The notes below the pieces were generated by a model. The model had not been told where the DNA came from. It saw only the letters and a program-made list of their open reading frames with translations, and made no database searches. The position numbers were made by a program, and so were the translations under genes. From assembly GCA_002682825.1 (NCBI GenBank), contig NOKP01000012.1:496001-560000 (forward strand): 64,000 nucleotides of DNA, written 5' to 3'. Below are positions 32,599 through 43,160 of the stretch, piece by piece. Position 1 is the first letter of the stretch. Each line of letters starts with the position of its first letter. Source of the DNA: Neonectria sp. B-13 (taxonomy: Eukaryota > Ascomycota > Sordariomycetes > Hypocreales > Nectriaceae).

Positions 32599-33743
32599 AG
32601 CAAGGCGTGGACCTTCAAACGAGGGCAACGAAAGATGAGATGAAGATTTACCATTGCACAGAAATGGCGTAAAGCGGTTTGATGATTTAATATTGCCTCC
32701 AGCTCGGACCCGGTGTTCCCTCACTCGGCTAGGGAGTCTTCTCACCGCCCTCATCGACGCCATCCAAGCTGAGAACAAGCCTCCGAGTTCCCTTTGGGCT
32801 TGCATCTAGCCGCTGCGGGACGCAGCTTACCACTGGAGGAAGATGTGACAGCCTCCTGCGTGGATAGGGCACGATGCTAGGTACTTTGGGATGAATGGCA
32901 ATGCCCGTCGACGTATGGGTTAAACTAAAACACGGAACAGCACTCGAGGCTGCCAAAGATGACATACTAGGCAGTTAGCGCCGACCAACCTGGCTGATAT
33001 ATGCCACATGACAACTGGGAAAGCTGGAAGATCCCTCTGTATTGGGAGCCTTGGCCCTAGCCTTGTCGTGTGTGCTCGAGGAGCGGCCGGCCCCGGTGGG
33101 CCGTCGGAACTTCTGCGGACGGATCGCCGGGCCAGGAGCGGTCGTGCTCCGGCACTTCACTTGCAGGATCGGACACGGACGGATGCGTGTTTGCACTGAC
33201 GCGTGTATGACATGAATCTCGCATGCCAAACAGGCACGAACTGATGGGACATGACTCCGCTTTGGATCGACGCTCGGCAGGTCTCATCAACAAGGAAGGG
33301 GCTTTTCCCCTTTTCCGCCACGACCGTAAACTAGTAAAGCAAGTGGCCAAAAGTCTGCGGCCACATCCCAGGTTCGGCATCAGGCGGTCGTAGCCGGCAG
33401 AACCATGACGCCCCCACTTTCTCTTGTTTCTCCTACCCTACTGGACAAGCCCGTCTCGATGAGAGACAACAGGTTCTCAGTAATGAGTTCAGACCACCGT
33501 TCTCAGCGTTGGAAAAGAAAATCTTGTCTCAGTTCGGTAATCGATGGTACGATGTCGAGGCACTACAACTGAGACAGTCAGATATGTGTCTGTTGATCAA
33601 TATTGATTTTCGGCGCCATCTAACCGATAAGTTACATATCTTCGCAACAACGCCAATGGAGCTGGGAGCACCGCGCCGCAGCTCCAAGTGCTGAACCCCC
33701 AAGACGCAACATCTTTACTCGCTCTGCAACACCTATCCGTATC
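32599..33743. other. Divergent intergenic region, GC-rich core
   Basis: 1.1 kb between the NRPS-like gene and the enoyl-CoA hydratase, likely containing both promoters. An ATG frame at 32729-32965 minus (SLAASSAVPCFSLTHTSTG...) is not supported as an exon. About 33070-33180 is strongly GC-rich. Confidence 0.4.
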
Positions 33744-34882
33744 ATGGCCGACGAGTTGCTTCTGGCTACCACGCCAGCTGAGGGTGTTCGAGTTCTCGCC
33801 TTCAACAGGCCAGCCAAACGCAATGCTCTCTCCCAGGAACTCATCACCGTCTTCTTGCAACACTTGTTGGTGGCCTCGCGGGACAAAGCTGTGCGTGCCA
33901 TTGTCATCACCGGCAGCAGCACCTTCTTTTCCGGCAAGAACAAGAACCTCACTCCCCTTCATATCAAGACTTCGGCAGTTGGCTGACTCGCCATGATTCG
34001 CCCAGCCGGAGCCGATATCAAAGAGATCTCGGCACTCGATGCGGAAGCCGCGCGGGGCTGCCGCTATCTTGCGGACCTCTGCGCGGGGATGCGAGCCGTG
34101 CGCAAGCCCTTGATAGCTGCCGTCGAGGGCATGGCGGTGAGTACTATTACCTTCCCACGGCCAACATGGCTCCGTGGATCCATATGTGGGACTGACACTA
34201 TATTCTTGACAGCTCGGTGGGGGTTTCGAGGTCGCTCTGATGGTCAGTTGACAGAGAACGCCAAGTCGGCGTTGCGGCGCAGTACCCTCGATGAGCGGGG
34301 GACCTTCTTAATTGACACCCATTCTAATAGTGCGACTTGATATTTGCATCCACAAACTCTCGATTTGGACTCCCCGAGGTCACCATCGGGCTTATACCCG
34401 GCGCCGGAGGAACTCAGCGACTGACAAATGCCGTGGGCAAGTTCAAGGTAGGGATCTGAATACCCCTCTACTCGATGCCACACGCAAGTCTGGATTTGGC
34501 CCGGCTAAACAGACAACATAGGCTATGCAAATGATCCTTCTGGGATCCCCCATCTCAGCAGCAGAGGCCAACTCGGCCGGCCTTGTCGCTCAAATCTTTG
34601 AGCCTGGTCAAGTGCTGGAGAACGTTGTGCAGACAGCATCCAGGCTGGCCGGACTGAGCCCCACAGCGCTGTCGTTGGCCAAGGAGGCAGTTTGTAGCTG
34701 TAAGTATTCTACCCATTCCATCACCCACCGACAACCATTTCTTACACTCTCGCTTAGCCAATGACCTTGGCTGTGACTACGAGTTGGAGCGGAGCTTGTA
34801 TTACTTTGCCTTCGGCACGCGGGATAAAGACGAAGGAGTGAAAGCCTTCATAGAGAAGCGAGCACCATCTTGGGATATTTAG
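33744..34882 (+). CDS. Enoyl-CoA hydratase/isomerase (crotonase family), 256 aa
   Basis: Adds water to, or isomerises, 2-enoyl-CoA; used in beta-oxidation or branched-chain degradation. Six exons: 33744-33933, 34006-34136, 34213-34242, 34331-34447, 34522-34699 and 34758-34882. All joins are in frame and the length is typical of the family. The oxyanion-hole motifs are SAGADIKEI and GGGFEVALM, with the second-half catalytic region [19 protein letters not shown] containing both Glu residues of the canonical enzyme. The N-terminus [14 protein letters not shown] gives no clear peroxisome signal. The 30-nt exon 3 is short. Intron 1 has a GC donor (GCAAGA). It is divergently placed to the adenylation/ferric-reductase gene. 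Confidence 0.9.
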
Positions 34883-35926
34883 TTTGTACGTCCCTTCCTT
34901 GACTGTGCTGAGCTGATCACGACATCGCCAATGGCTTGGATGACTCTATGCTGTAATGTCACTTTTTAAAGCTGAATGTCTCATGCAGCTTTGATTTGAC
35001 AACGAAAAAGTCTACAAGACTATTGAATAGAAGACAATAGCTCAGTTAGATCTCCCCAATGCATTGGAGGTAGGTATGGTATAGGCCCGTCCAACTTCCA
35101 TACCTCTCCAGCGCTTCTCCTTCGCTTCTTCTGAAGAAGGGCGGAACTTTGGTTTGTGCAGAGGCCCTGCGGCCAGTTTCCCTGCCTTGACGCCCACATG
35201 GCCGTCGCATTTCAGTTTGGGTCCTCCAGCTGAGACTGTGGCTCGCTCTACACACCGTCTTAGTTGTAGTCGTGGCTGGCGCGGGGACACATGCAGATAG
35301 ATCTTCCTGAGCGGCAATGCTATCGTTTCTACCATCAACGCCAACCTCAATTCCCTGGCGTCGCGCATCGTGCAGGCGTTCACGTATGTGAGTGAGTAAT
35401 GGTTCCCCAAGAGCGATGCACCCTAGAGGACAGGTGCTGGGCGCTTCTGGTCGCCGTGGAGACCACCGTTGACGCTGGTATGACAACGGCCACCAGATGG
35501 ATTTTGGTCATCTCTGCCTTCTTCCAATTGAAAACATCGCGCCTGTAAAGATCCTAGATCCAAATGGCAACGCTAAGAAAGGCTTCTGATATATTGAGGT
35601 TGAAATGAAATGGTATTTGCAACAGTAGACAGATTCTTCGTCGCTTCCCTCGGCGGAACCAGCACCTGGACGACTTGTAGTGTCTCCCCCATCAGGGCAT
35701 CCAGGCTGGCGGTTTGTACTACCGTAGTGGAGTCAGTCCTAGGCTCAGATCCGGTTCCTAGCTGATGATGTCATTGCTAAGGTAAAGCGTTACGACATCT
35801 GACTCTCCACTTTGCCACACCTCAAAACAAAACATATCGTCCTTTCATCCCTTTCGTTGCGACCCGACCACCGAGAATCATCACACCGAAAAGCCCCTTT
35901 AAGACCGTTGTATAGTGCGGTCGATC
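34883..35926. other. Intergenic, no supported gene
   Basis: Overlapping minus-strand frames at 35042-35486 are compositionally odd (Arg/Pro-rich) and share no motif; judged shadows. Confidence 0.35.
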
Positions 35927-36424
35927 ATGTCCCACGATGAGGGCAAAGGCCAAAGCGGCGGCAAGTCGCCCGCCAAGGATAAACTCAGGCATGAAATCGA
36001 AACACGCCTGGATGAAGCCAAGCAGTTGCAGGAGAAGTCCATAGAGCTTCACAAACAGGCAGACGAGGCAGAAGACCCGAAAGTCGCCGAAGAGCTGAAC
36101 TCCGAAGCCCGTGAAGTCGACAAGAAAGCGGCCAAGCTGATGAAGACGGCTGAACGCTTGGAAGCGGGCTGGCTTCAAGGAGGTGTTGTTGGGACTGGAA
36201 TAGGTGCTGGAATTGCAAGTGGTATCGGAATCACCGTCGGCTCGTTGATCACAGGCGTAGTCGCAATTCCAACTTCAGGCTTGGGAATGTTGATAGGGGC
36301 TGGCACGGGTCTAGTACACGGCCACTGGGTCAAATACACCGACTCGTTTAGCAAGGAGGAAGCGGATACGATCAAGGAAGAAGCTCAGCAGGAAGCCAAC
36401 AGGATCGCCAACTCGGAAAGTTGA
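35927..36424 (+). CDS. Small coiled-coil and glycine-rich membrane protein, 165 aa
   Basis: Single exon with ATG at 35927. Residues 10-85 form a charged coiled coil (KLRHEIETRLDEAKQLQEKS...EELNSEAREVDKKAAKL). Then come two glycine-rich hydrophobic segments (GVVGTGIGAGIASGIGITVGS and GVVAIPTSGLGMLIGAGTGLVHG) and an acidic tail (SKEEADTIKEEAQQEANRIA). Gly-rich paired TM segments of this kind occur in small stress- or mitochondria-related proteins. Relatives are known to me only as uncharacterised fungal proteins. Confidence 0.65.
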   Translation: MSHDEGKGQSGGKSPAKDKLRHEIETRLDEAKQLQEKSIELHKQADEAEDPKVAEELNSEAREVDKKAAKLMKTAERLEAGWLQGGVVGTGIGAGIASGIGITVGSLITGVVAIPTSGLGMLIGAGTGLVHGHWVKYTDSFSKEEADTIKEEAQQEANRIANSES

Positions 36425-37699
36425 ACTCACCTGTGATACGTCGCGGATTGTCAGATGGCGCGTTGAATCCTCAGAGCCGACCAAGTGTCTTTCTTAGTCT
36501 AGTTACTTGGAATTAAGCCTTCATTGAGAAACTGTCTTGGTTGATGACCGGGAGCAGCCGCGAACTTGAGCGAATGCAGCGCCGCGAGAAAGTCAACAAC
36601 ATCCAACCGTCTCCAGCCCCAGCCATCATCTCACCATTGCACATTCCTGCTAATCCGACCACTGCCTAACAGCCCGGTTAGAGCCACGTGTCTATGACGT
36701 TTACTACAAACAATCGACAGGTCCTCTTGATCATCATCTCCTTCGAGCCGTCGGGCTAGCCCTGAAAAGCACTCTCTACCAGTTTACATAGGGCTGGAGA
36801 TGTGTCTTCCATCAATCATTCAACAGCATCGCAGCTGACCTCATGATGGATGTTGAAGGAGTCCGAAATAACGTCACGTTCTCATTTCTGTTGCTCCCTC
36901 GACGTTCTGAAAAGTTGATGAGTGGTGTGCTCAAATAAATAGAATCTGTCCCAGGCTTCCATTCATATTGAGACAGCTTTTTCCATGACGGCGGCCAGAA
37001 GAACGCGTCTTTGAATGCTTATCAAAGTGCTGGATTTATTATAAGCCTCTCCTGTTTGTTTCCCAGCTGTTATCTAATGTTGCGATGGCCTATTCGTATA
37101 CTAGGCCGCAAGGGGATATCAAACCGCAATGATGAAAAACGGCAGGATCGCCTACCCTTCAGAATCAACGCCCTAGATCTCAGTAACCCATTATCTGTTT
37201 CCTGGATGGGCCATTTTGGTCTTCCACGTCGTTCTGCACTCGTACCGACTGTTCCAGTTGAGGTAATGCCCTCCTAAACCCAGTCTCATCAAAGCCGTGG
37301 ATATCTGACTTCGCGATACCATTTTTCGCGATTGTATCCCGCACAAGCTGAAACCAACCCCAAATAATATGTAGATCTTCTCATTGAGCTTTATAGTATT
37401 CATATCTACGCTCAAAACGCGTCTTTATCTCTGTTTGTCGCTTGACAAAGTTTGTGGCATCGCATGCCGGACCACGGCCTCCTCTGGCTCTGGGGAGATA
37501 TGCACCTAAGCTCCCTCCCAAAGGATGTTAGTGGGCAGAATCAATCTACATACCAGGACCATGTGATCAAGTATGTGCATATTGTCTTTTCGGAGATTCG
37601 TTTGTCTGGTAATTGGGGTAGAGATGCCGATAAATACAGGCTGGCACGACCACTAGGAGGAGACGACTTCTGCCATCCGCGATTTGATCTCGGTATAGA
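36425..37699. other. Non-coding, with weak amidohydrolase-derived pieces at the 3' end
   Basis: No intact gene. Minus-strand frames near 37450-37700 may be decayed continuation of the amidohydrolase relic. Confidence 0.35.
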
Positions 37700-38010
37700 C
37701 GGGGGGTTGTCTCGAGTAGTATAATATGTCGCCTGTGTGGAAAGCCGAGGCCTATGCGGCCTTCTCCATCAAAATGCGCTCAACGTCACCCGCCACCTTC
37801 TTCGAGGCTTGATTATGGATGGTGGTCACCCCATAGCCTAGGAATGTCTCTATCTCTTAGGATTAAAGCGAATATAGAGATATGAGTCCACCCTAGTGCC
37901 CATGAAAGTCGATAAAACCAGGAAGAATGGCACCTCCCTCCGTGTCTAGGACGCCAACATCCGTGTGAATGTCGATCTCCGATCCAAGGCCAACATTAAC
38001 AATATCTCTA
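37700..38010 (-). pseudogene. Amidohydrolase pseudogene fragment
   Basis: The minus strand reads GSEIDIHTDVGVLDTEGGAILPGFIDFHGH, then a stop, then IETFLGYGVTTIHNQASKKVAGDVERILMEKAA, a stop, then AFHTGDILYYSRQPPVYTEI. ILPGFID(F/V)HGH is the metal-binding strand-1 motif of amidohydrolases and GYGVTT.HN is the following motif. Stops interrupt it at least twice and the C-terminal half is not seen. It is non-functional. Confidence 0.6.
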
Positions 38011-38335
38011 CTTTGGACACTGGCTTGATAAATCCATATCCCCTTTGTGGTGCTGTCCGTAGGAGGAATGTTGTCACAATTTCTAAGGTATGCCGCTGTT
38101 TTCTCTTGTATTTTAAGCCATAGTATTCGAAATCTGTTATTTCAGGGTCATTCCACGTACTCTTGGCAATAGACAGCTGGAATGCGTTGGCGTCACGCGT
38201 CACGATGATGCTGTGTTGAACTACAAAATTTGCCCTACATATTTAAGCAGATAACCCAACAAGTCAGTAAATAGCGACTAAACTTTCAGCCATTACGATA
38301 CTGCCTGTTACTCGGCCAAGAACCCAACCTTCACG
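38011..38335. other. Intergenic
   Basis: Promoter side of the TIL-type inhibitor gene; otherwise nothing recognised. Confidence 0.35.
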
Positions 38336-38693
38336 ATGCATCTATCAGCTTTTCTAGTGACAGTATTTATGGCTGGGACGTTGGCGGGTCCCGTGGAGCA
38401 GGCCAAAAAATGCCCGGTATGAGACACAGCTATTACCTTGCGCTGAACCATGCATACTAAGAATCGTCCTTTTGGTATAGCCCGGTCAGGTGTATACAGA
38501 CTGTGGGTCAGAATGCCCCCTCACCTGTACCTCAGACCCCGATCGCCTATGCATCACTCTTTGTGTTCGAGGATGCCAATGCAAGACAGGGCTGGTGTTG
38601 AACTCTGTAAGTCACGCGGTGATGAGATTTAAGGCTGGTGCTCACACAATCCATCGATAGGCTGGGGTTTGCATTCCCCCAGAGAAGTGCTGA
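38336..38693 (+). CDS. Secreted TIL-domain serine protease inhibitor-like protein, 79 aa
   Basis: Exons are 38336-38416, 38481-38606 and 38661-38693, with introns of 64 and 54 nt and perfect phases. The signal peptide is MHLSAFLVTVFMAGTLAG. The mature part has ten cysteines in the order expected of a trypsin-inhibitor-like (TIL) domain: KKC, TDC, SEC, LTC, RLC, TLC, RGC, QC, GVC, EKC, with the typical CPPGQVY start and C-terminal PPEKC. TIL domains inhibit trypsin- or elastase-like proteases and are common in animals but unusual in fungi. The family fit rests on the Cys pattern alone, and the reactive-site residue was not determined. Inhibition is predicted, not shown. Confidence 0.8.
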
Positions 38694-39480
38694 GCAGATT
38701 ATGTTAATGTATGAAATCTACAAACCTGCTCTGATTGCGGTTTGCATTTTAGTGTTATTCTGATGGTTTTTTGTCATGTATAAACTAAAGCGATGCCTCT
38801 CCAGCAACGAAGCTTGTGCAAAATCAACTGATGCTGGACGGCAAACAAATTGTGGCGAATTTTCGACCTCAGATAGCTATCGTAGCGAAGCTGCCTGGCT
38901 CTGAGTGGAAAGCTCCAGTACGCACTGAGTCCCTCCATTTTGCCCTTGGGTGTAGCCTACTTGTTCGTTTGATAGAGAATGGTTCGAAGTTCTTTCAAGG
39001 GAACCCTTTCTGTGCGTCTCTGTAGTTTGAACACGGCGTCACTGAGATTATCTTTAATTTTGGAGAACCGCTGTCCTTGCACGCCTTGGCCGGGTTAGAT
39101 TAGGCATCATTCCAATCGCTGATATACTCAGTGTTTCTCCAAAGTTTCAAGGCAGCTTTTACGGCAATTCTAAGCTTTAGTATTGAAGGATCAAGTAGAT
39201 TCCTAGGAAAGATGTCACCTGTTTGTGGGCGGATGTTCTTGGAGTGTTGGTGTGGAAAGACAATTACGGGCCTGATGTATGCTTCATTGCAGTTTTATAT
39301 AGTATAGACGTATCGAGAATAAGAAAATAGTGACAGAAACCCATCGCCCTGTCACTCTAAAGCCCGCCATCTCTTAAGACGCCCATTTCACAGAGTCGTG
39401 GGCATCAGAAGAACGACCGCTCTGGCCTTCCAGTGATCAAAATCCCCCACTGGTCCAGGAGCAAACTAAGCTATCACACT
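38694..39480. other. Intergenic
   Basis: No gene recognised. Confidence 0.4.
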
Positions 39481-39889
39481 CTAGTAAAGACCAACAACAA
39501 TGTCACCCTTGACGCGAGCAGTCAAGTGAACCTCAGCCTCGATGTCCAGCTTGATTCCGATTAGGAGAGCGGCAGCCTTCTGGTTGCCCTCATCATCGGT
39601 AGCGCCCTTCAGGAGTTGACCTGTATGTACTTATGAGAGGTTGTTCAAGCTTCAAGTGTTCAGATGGATGACTTACCAGCAGGCTTGTTGAGACCGGTTG
39701 CGGTAGGCAGAGGGACAACGAACTGGTTCTGGCCCTCAGACTCAGAGTCGTAGTTCTTGGCAAGGCTTTCAAGGTGTCAGACTGGTCACCGAAGACGACT
39801 TGAGCTTTTCGAATCGTAGCAAGCATGAATGTAATGCTTGCCCGAGTCGAGGGCTGGCAATGGAAGACTTACGTGCGGGGAGCAGACAT
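39481..39889 (-). CDS. Conserved small fungal protein, 81 aa (three exons)
   Basis: Exons are 39889-39873 (17 nt), 39765-39677 and 39620-39481, introns 107 and 56 nt. The protein starts MSAPRTLAKNYDSESEGQNQF, contains VVPLPTATGLNKPAGQLL, and ends IKLDIEAEVHLTARVKGDIVVGLY. The C-terminal strand (L.IEAEVHLTAR.KGDI..GLY) is a conserved feature of a short ascomycete family whose function I cannot name. Cytosolic by lack of signal sequence. The tiny first exon is why the gene is hard to see from single open frames. Confidence 0.75.
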
Positions 39890-41294
39890 CTTGAATGTTG
39901 GTTTTGGAAGGGAGGAAAGGGTGAGAGTTGAGTTTTGAGTGTTGAGGGTGAGGTGTTTGTGTTGATGGGTTGGTAGTGATGCCCTTTTTCTATCTAAGGT
40001 TGAAGACGTGGTCTTATATAGGCAACATTTGCCTTCATCATGCAGCCTAAGCCGAAGGTCATGGCCGAAAATGTCCGAAACCACGCAGGGTACCATCGCA
40101 TCTGCCGTTAACCAACATGATTGCCGTCCCTCCCTGGTCCCTGGAGCTAACGCAAAACACAGCACATCTATTTCAGCCCACCTCCACACCTGGTGAGCTG
40201 TCAATTGGTGCTCCACAGTCAAAAAGCATTGTGGTCTACGCGCCGTAAGCTACCTTGCCATAGACGAAAACGACGCTTCCGAAGCCCCATAAAAGGCGGG
40301 TGTACATGCGCCGCGTCCAAATGCCAAAAGCACCCTGTCTGACATTGTGCTTCGTATGCATGGAATTAGTGGGTACTATCAGCAGCAGGTTCCGGTTTCC
40401 ACAGTAAATCTACGGCAATCTGCGCGGATTTACCCGAACCAATTCAATTCTGTGGTTTTCGATGCCGTCCCACCTTTGAAGTGGGCTCAACATGATCACC
40501 GGAGATTCGCTTACTCGTCTCCCGAGTTTTAGAACAATTCGAGGAAGCTCACTCTTCTTCTTAGCTAGACCTTATCGGATGCCTGGGGCCAGGGCATGAT
40601 TGAATGGCTACCGTTTCATGCATTGAGATACATCTTATGTCGCTGCTAAAATAACAGACTTTAGTTATGCGCAAGATGGGAGGCTTAAGAGCTCCCAGTG
40701 CTGCAGCGAATGCCAATAGGGCTGTAGTGAATGCTCGAGGTGAATGTATCATCGTCTTGCGGTCGCACTGTGGACTGCGCAGAGTATTAGAAAGAGATAT
40801 TGCGAGGCAAGAGGGCTAGGAGATCATGGGATAGCGTCAATTTTGGAACAGTCTTCAACTGAGAAATTCACAACCAAACTTGAGCAAATTATGCATGGAG
40901 GCTAGGTTTTTTTCTTTCACAATAATCCCACTTATGTTCCCATCCCACTGCTGCGGCGGAATCACCCACACACAACCTCAGTTTGGTGCCAAGCAAGGCG
41001 AGTGAACATGTTAGCTGGCTAGACCAATCATTGCTGGGAAATGCACACCCGGATTCCACTCGAAAATTTCCATTCCAGTCCTTATTTTCATGTCGTGTTT
41101 TCCTCGTCGGTGTTCAAGTGTCTGGACGGGAGCTTTGAGTGATGAGGTAACCGCCTTGGCTCTAGGGTAAGCAGGAAACGCCAAGTGCCATTTCGTTCAG
41201 ATACGAAGGACTACGTTTTGTTCCTTGAGCTAATCCAAGCGACTACCTTTAATCTAATTCACTGCTTCCATTCGTGCCACCGTTGTGTGGCCCA
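39890..41294. other. Intergenic
   Basis: A minus-strand frame at 40561-40752 starts with a possible signal-peptide-like helix (MIHSPRAFTTALLAFAAALGA), but its 63 codons carry no motif. Low support. Confidence 0.35.
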
Positions 41295-41682
41295 GTGTTG
41301 CAGCTCCCTACGGATTTGGCGAATCGATGATGGCGAGTGCAGCCAAGTGCTCTCAGTTGCCTTCTCACACGACTCAAAACTTATAGCATCGGGCTCTGAA
41401 GACAATACTACAAGGCTATGGCAGACTGATGATGGGGAGTGCGTCCATGTATTGAACGGCCACAAAGACTTGATACGCTCAGTCGCGTTCTCGCATACCT
41501 CGGACCTCTTAGCCTCGGCGTCAGACGAGGAGACTATGAAGATCTGGCGCATTAATAATGGCCAGTGCTTACAAGTACTCAATGGCCACGACTACTGGGT
41601 AAACTCAGTTGCATCTTCACATAATTCGAAGCTTTTGGCCTCAGGCTCTTGTAATGATACCATACGGCTTCGGCGAATTTAA
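41295..41682 (+). pseudogene. WD40-repeat fragment (HET-E/NWD-like relic)
   Basis: About two to three near-identical WD40 units: SVAFSHDSKLIASGSEDNTTRLWQ, then HVLNGHKDLIRSVAFSHTSDLLASASDEETMKIWR, then QVLNGHDYWVNSVASSHNSKLLASGS. This is the high-identity repeat style of fungal HET-E/HNWD STAND proteins. The first unit lacks the usual GHxxxVx linker (GECSQVL runs straight into SVAFSHD), so it has an internal deletion. The last unit ends IRLRRI-stop. No NACHT or HET part is upstream, so it is a truncated relic. Confidence 0.65.
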
Positions 41683-43160
41683 ACAGCAAATAGTTTCTCA
41701 AATGTTTCTGGATTTTCTGCTTAAATACCTGTAAATTGTGGAGAGTTCTTTAAATTTAGAGTCCAGTGCATTTTCAGAACCTTTGAACGAATCGGACTTG
41801 GTGTTTGGCGGTATGAGAACCTGCTGTGCAAGTGGGTATTTACATGAACTTGCGTAGAGGGAGCGGAAGGAGGAGGAAACGTCTTGACAAAGTTGATTTG
41901 CTCGAAGGATCTGTTTTGTGGTAACGGAAGGAAGATCTCATGAAACCATCCTCATTTACTTGTTTTGAGCCGTCCCATGCCCTCGATCCCTCTTATATAC
42001 TTTCGTAGGTCAATTCAAGGTTTCCGAGCATTCTGTGCCGGGAAATGATGTGATCGAGCCTCGATGCATCCCCTGGATCCAAGGGATGACGGATCCCTGA
42101 GAGTGTTCGACAATTCGATCACTAGTAGAGAATCCAGGCAAGCTTGGCGGAGAATACGGGAGCCCAACGGCTACGTATTCAAGGATGGAAAGTGGTTGAC
42201 CTCCTTTTCAACGACCAAGTCGAGCATGAGAAGTAGCTACGACAGTATTTAATGGGTTGATTATTGGCAAAGACAGACGCCAGAATAATCGCCAGCTTAC
42301 ATCCCATGATTGATTCATCCCCTAACAAGAATTAGCTTTAAACTAAAGCCATAAGTTTCAGCTATGGCTGCTAACGTTCATCTAAGAAAGTTGAACACTC
42401 CATTACGTAGGGCCTCTACGGAGCCCACTTCGAGCTCCCTCTGGGGGTTTCCGCATGATGCACTTGTAACTTGAAAATGCAACGAGGCGTGAGCCATCGT
42501 AATTGCTAGTAGAGTCATTCTTAATCTTCCTTAGACTCGTCATCTCATCTGCCTAGAGCCCATCTCCAGAATTCGATCAGGCTGGCATCGTGATCAAGTA
42601 CACAGCTTTGGTTCAGCTACCGGTTCATACTCACTCCTACCCCTTCATAAATAATGCAGCTTCGCTGCCAAAGTATCTTCTGAGCTCCCCTTCGTCTTAA
42701 TTGGGGCCAGCATGCTGATCAAGGCCACAATCCTCCTATGCGGTTGCCCGCTGGCGTAATTTCTGGCGGTAAACTCGCAATTTTGTGCGGCTGAGAGCGG
42801 CCCTGACCGTATGGATATCGCAATCCTTGATATGGGTTTCGCCCCCCAAGTAACCCTGCTATTGCGGTAATAAACCTACCCTAGCCAGTCACTGCCACTC
42901 CCTCACTCACCCATCAGACAGCTCCCAAACCGCTGCACGCCGTTGCGTCTACCTTTGTCAATAAAAAATAAATAAAAAGAGAAGGGACGGAAAAGTGCGT
43001 GTCGTTGGTGCCTGAACGAAGTCAGCCTTACCAATCTCTTCCCAGAGAAAACGACGCTAAGTGTGGCAGTGCCAGTTATCTAATAAACCAATAAATATCA
43101 CTGCATCCCCCGCACACTATCGTCCATCACGGAAATGGTCACTATTACATCTATCAAAAC
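41683..43160. other. Non-coding, flank of the HET gene
   Basis: An open frame at 42064-42252 has no recognised motif. The HET promoter is probably the last few hundred bases. Confidence 0.35.

Noticed and set aside
32729..32965. ATG frame just upstream of the adenylation-domain gene, as a possible extra first exon
   Set aside because: No splice pair joins it in frame to the A domain, and the sequence has no A-domain similarity.
35042..35486. Two overlapping minus-strand frames of 120-146 codons
   Set aside because: Arg/Pro-rich, no motif, and they read the same DNA in different frames; neither is supported.
40561..40752. Possible 63-aa small secreted protein
   Set aside because: A hydrophobic N-terminus alone is weak evidence, with no cysteine pattern and no conserved motif.
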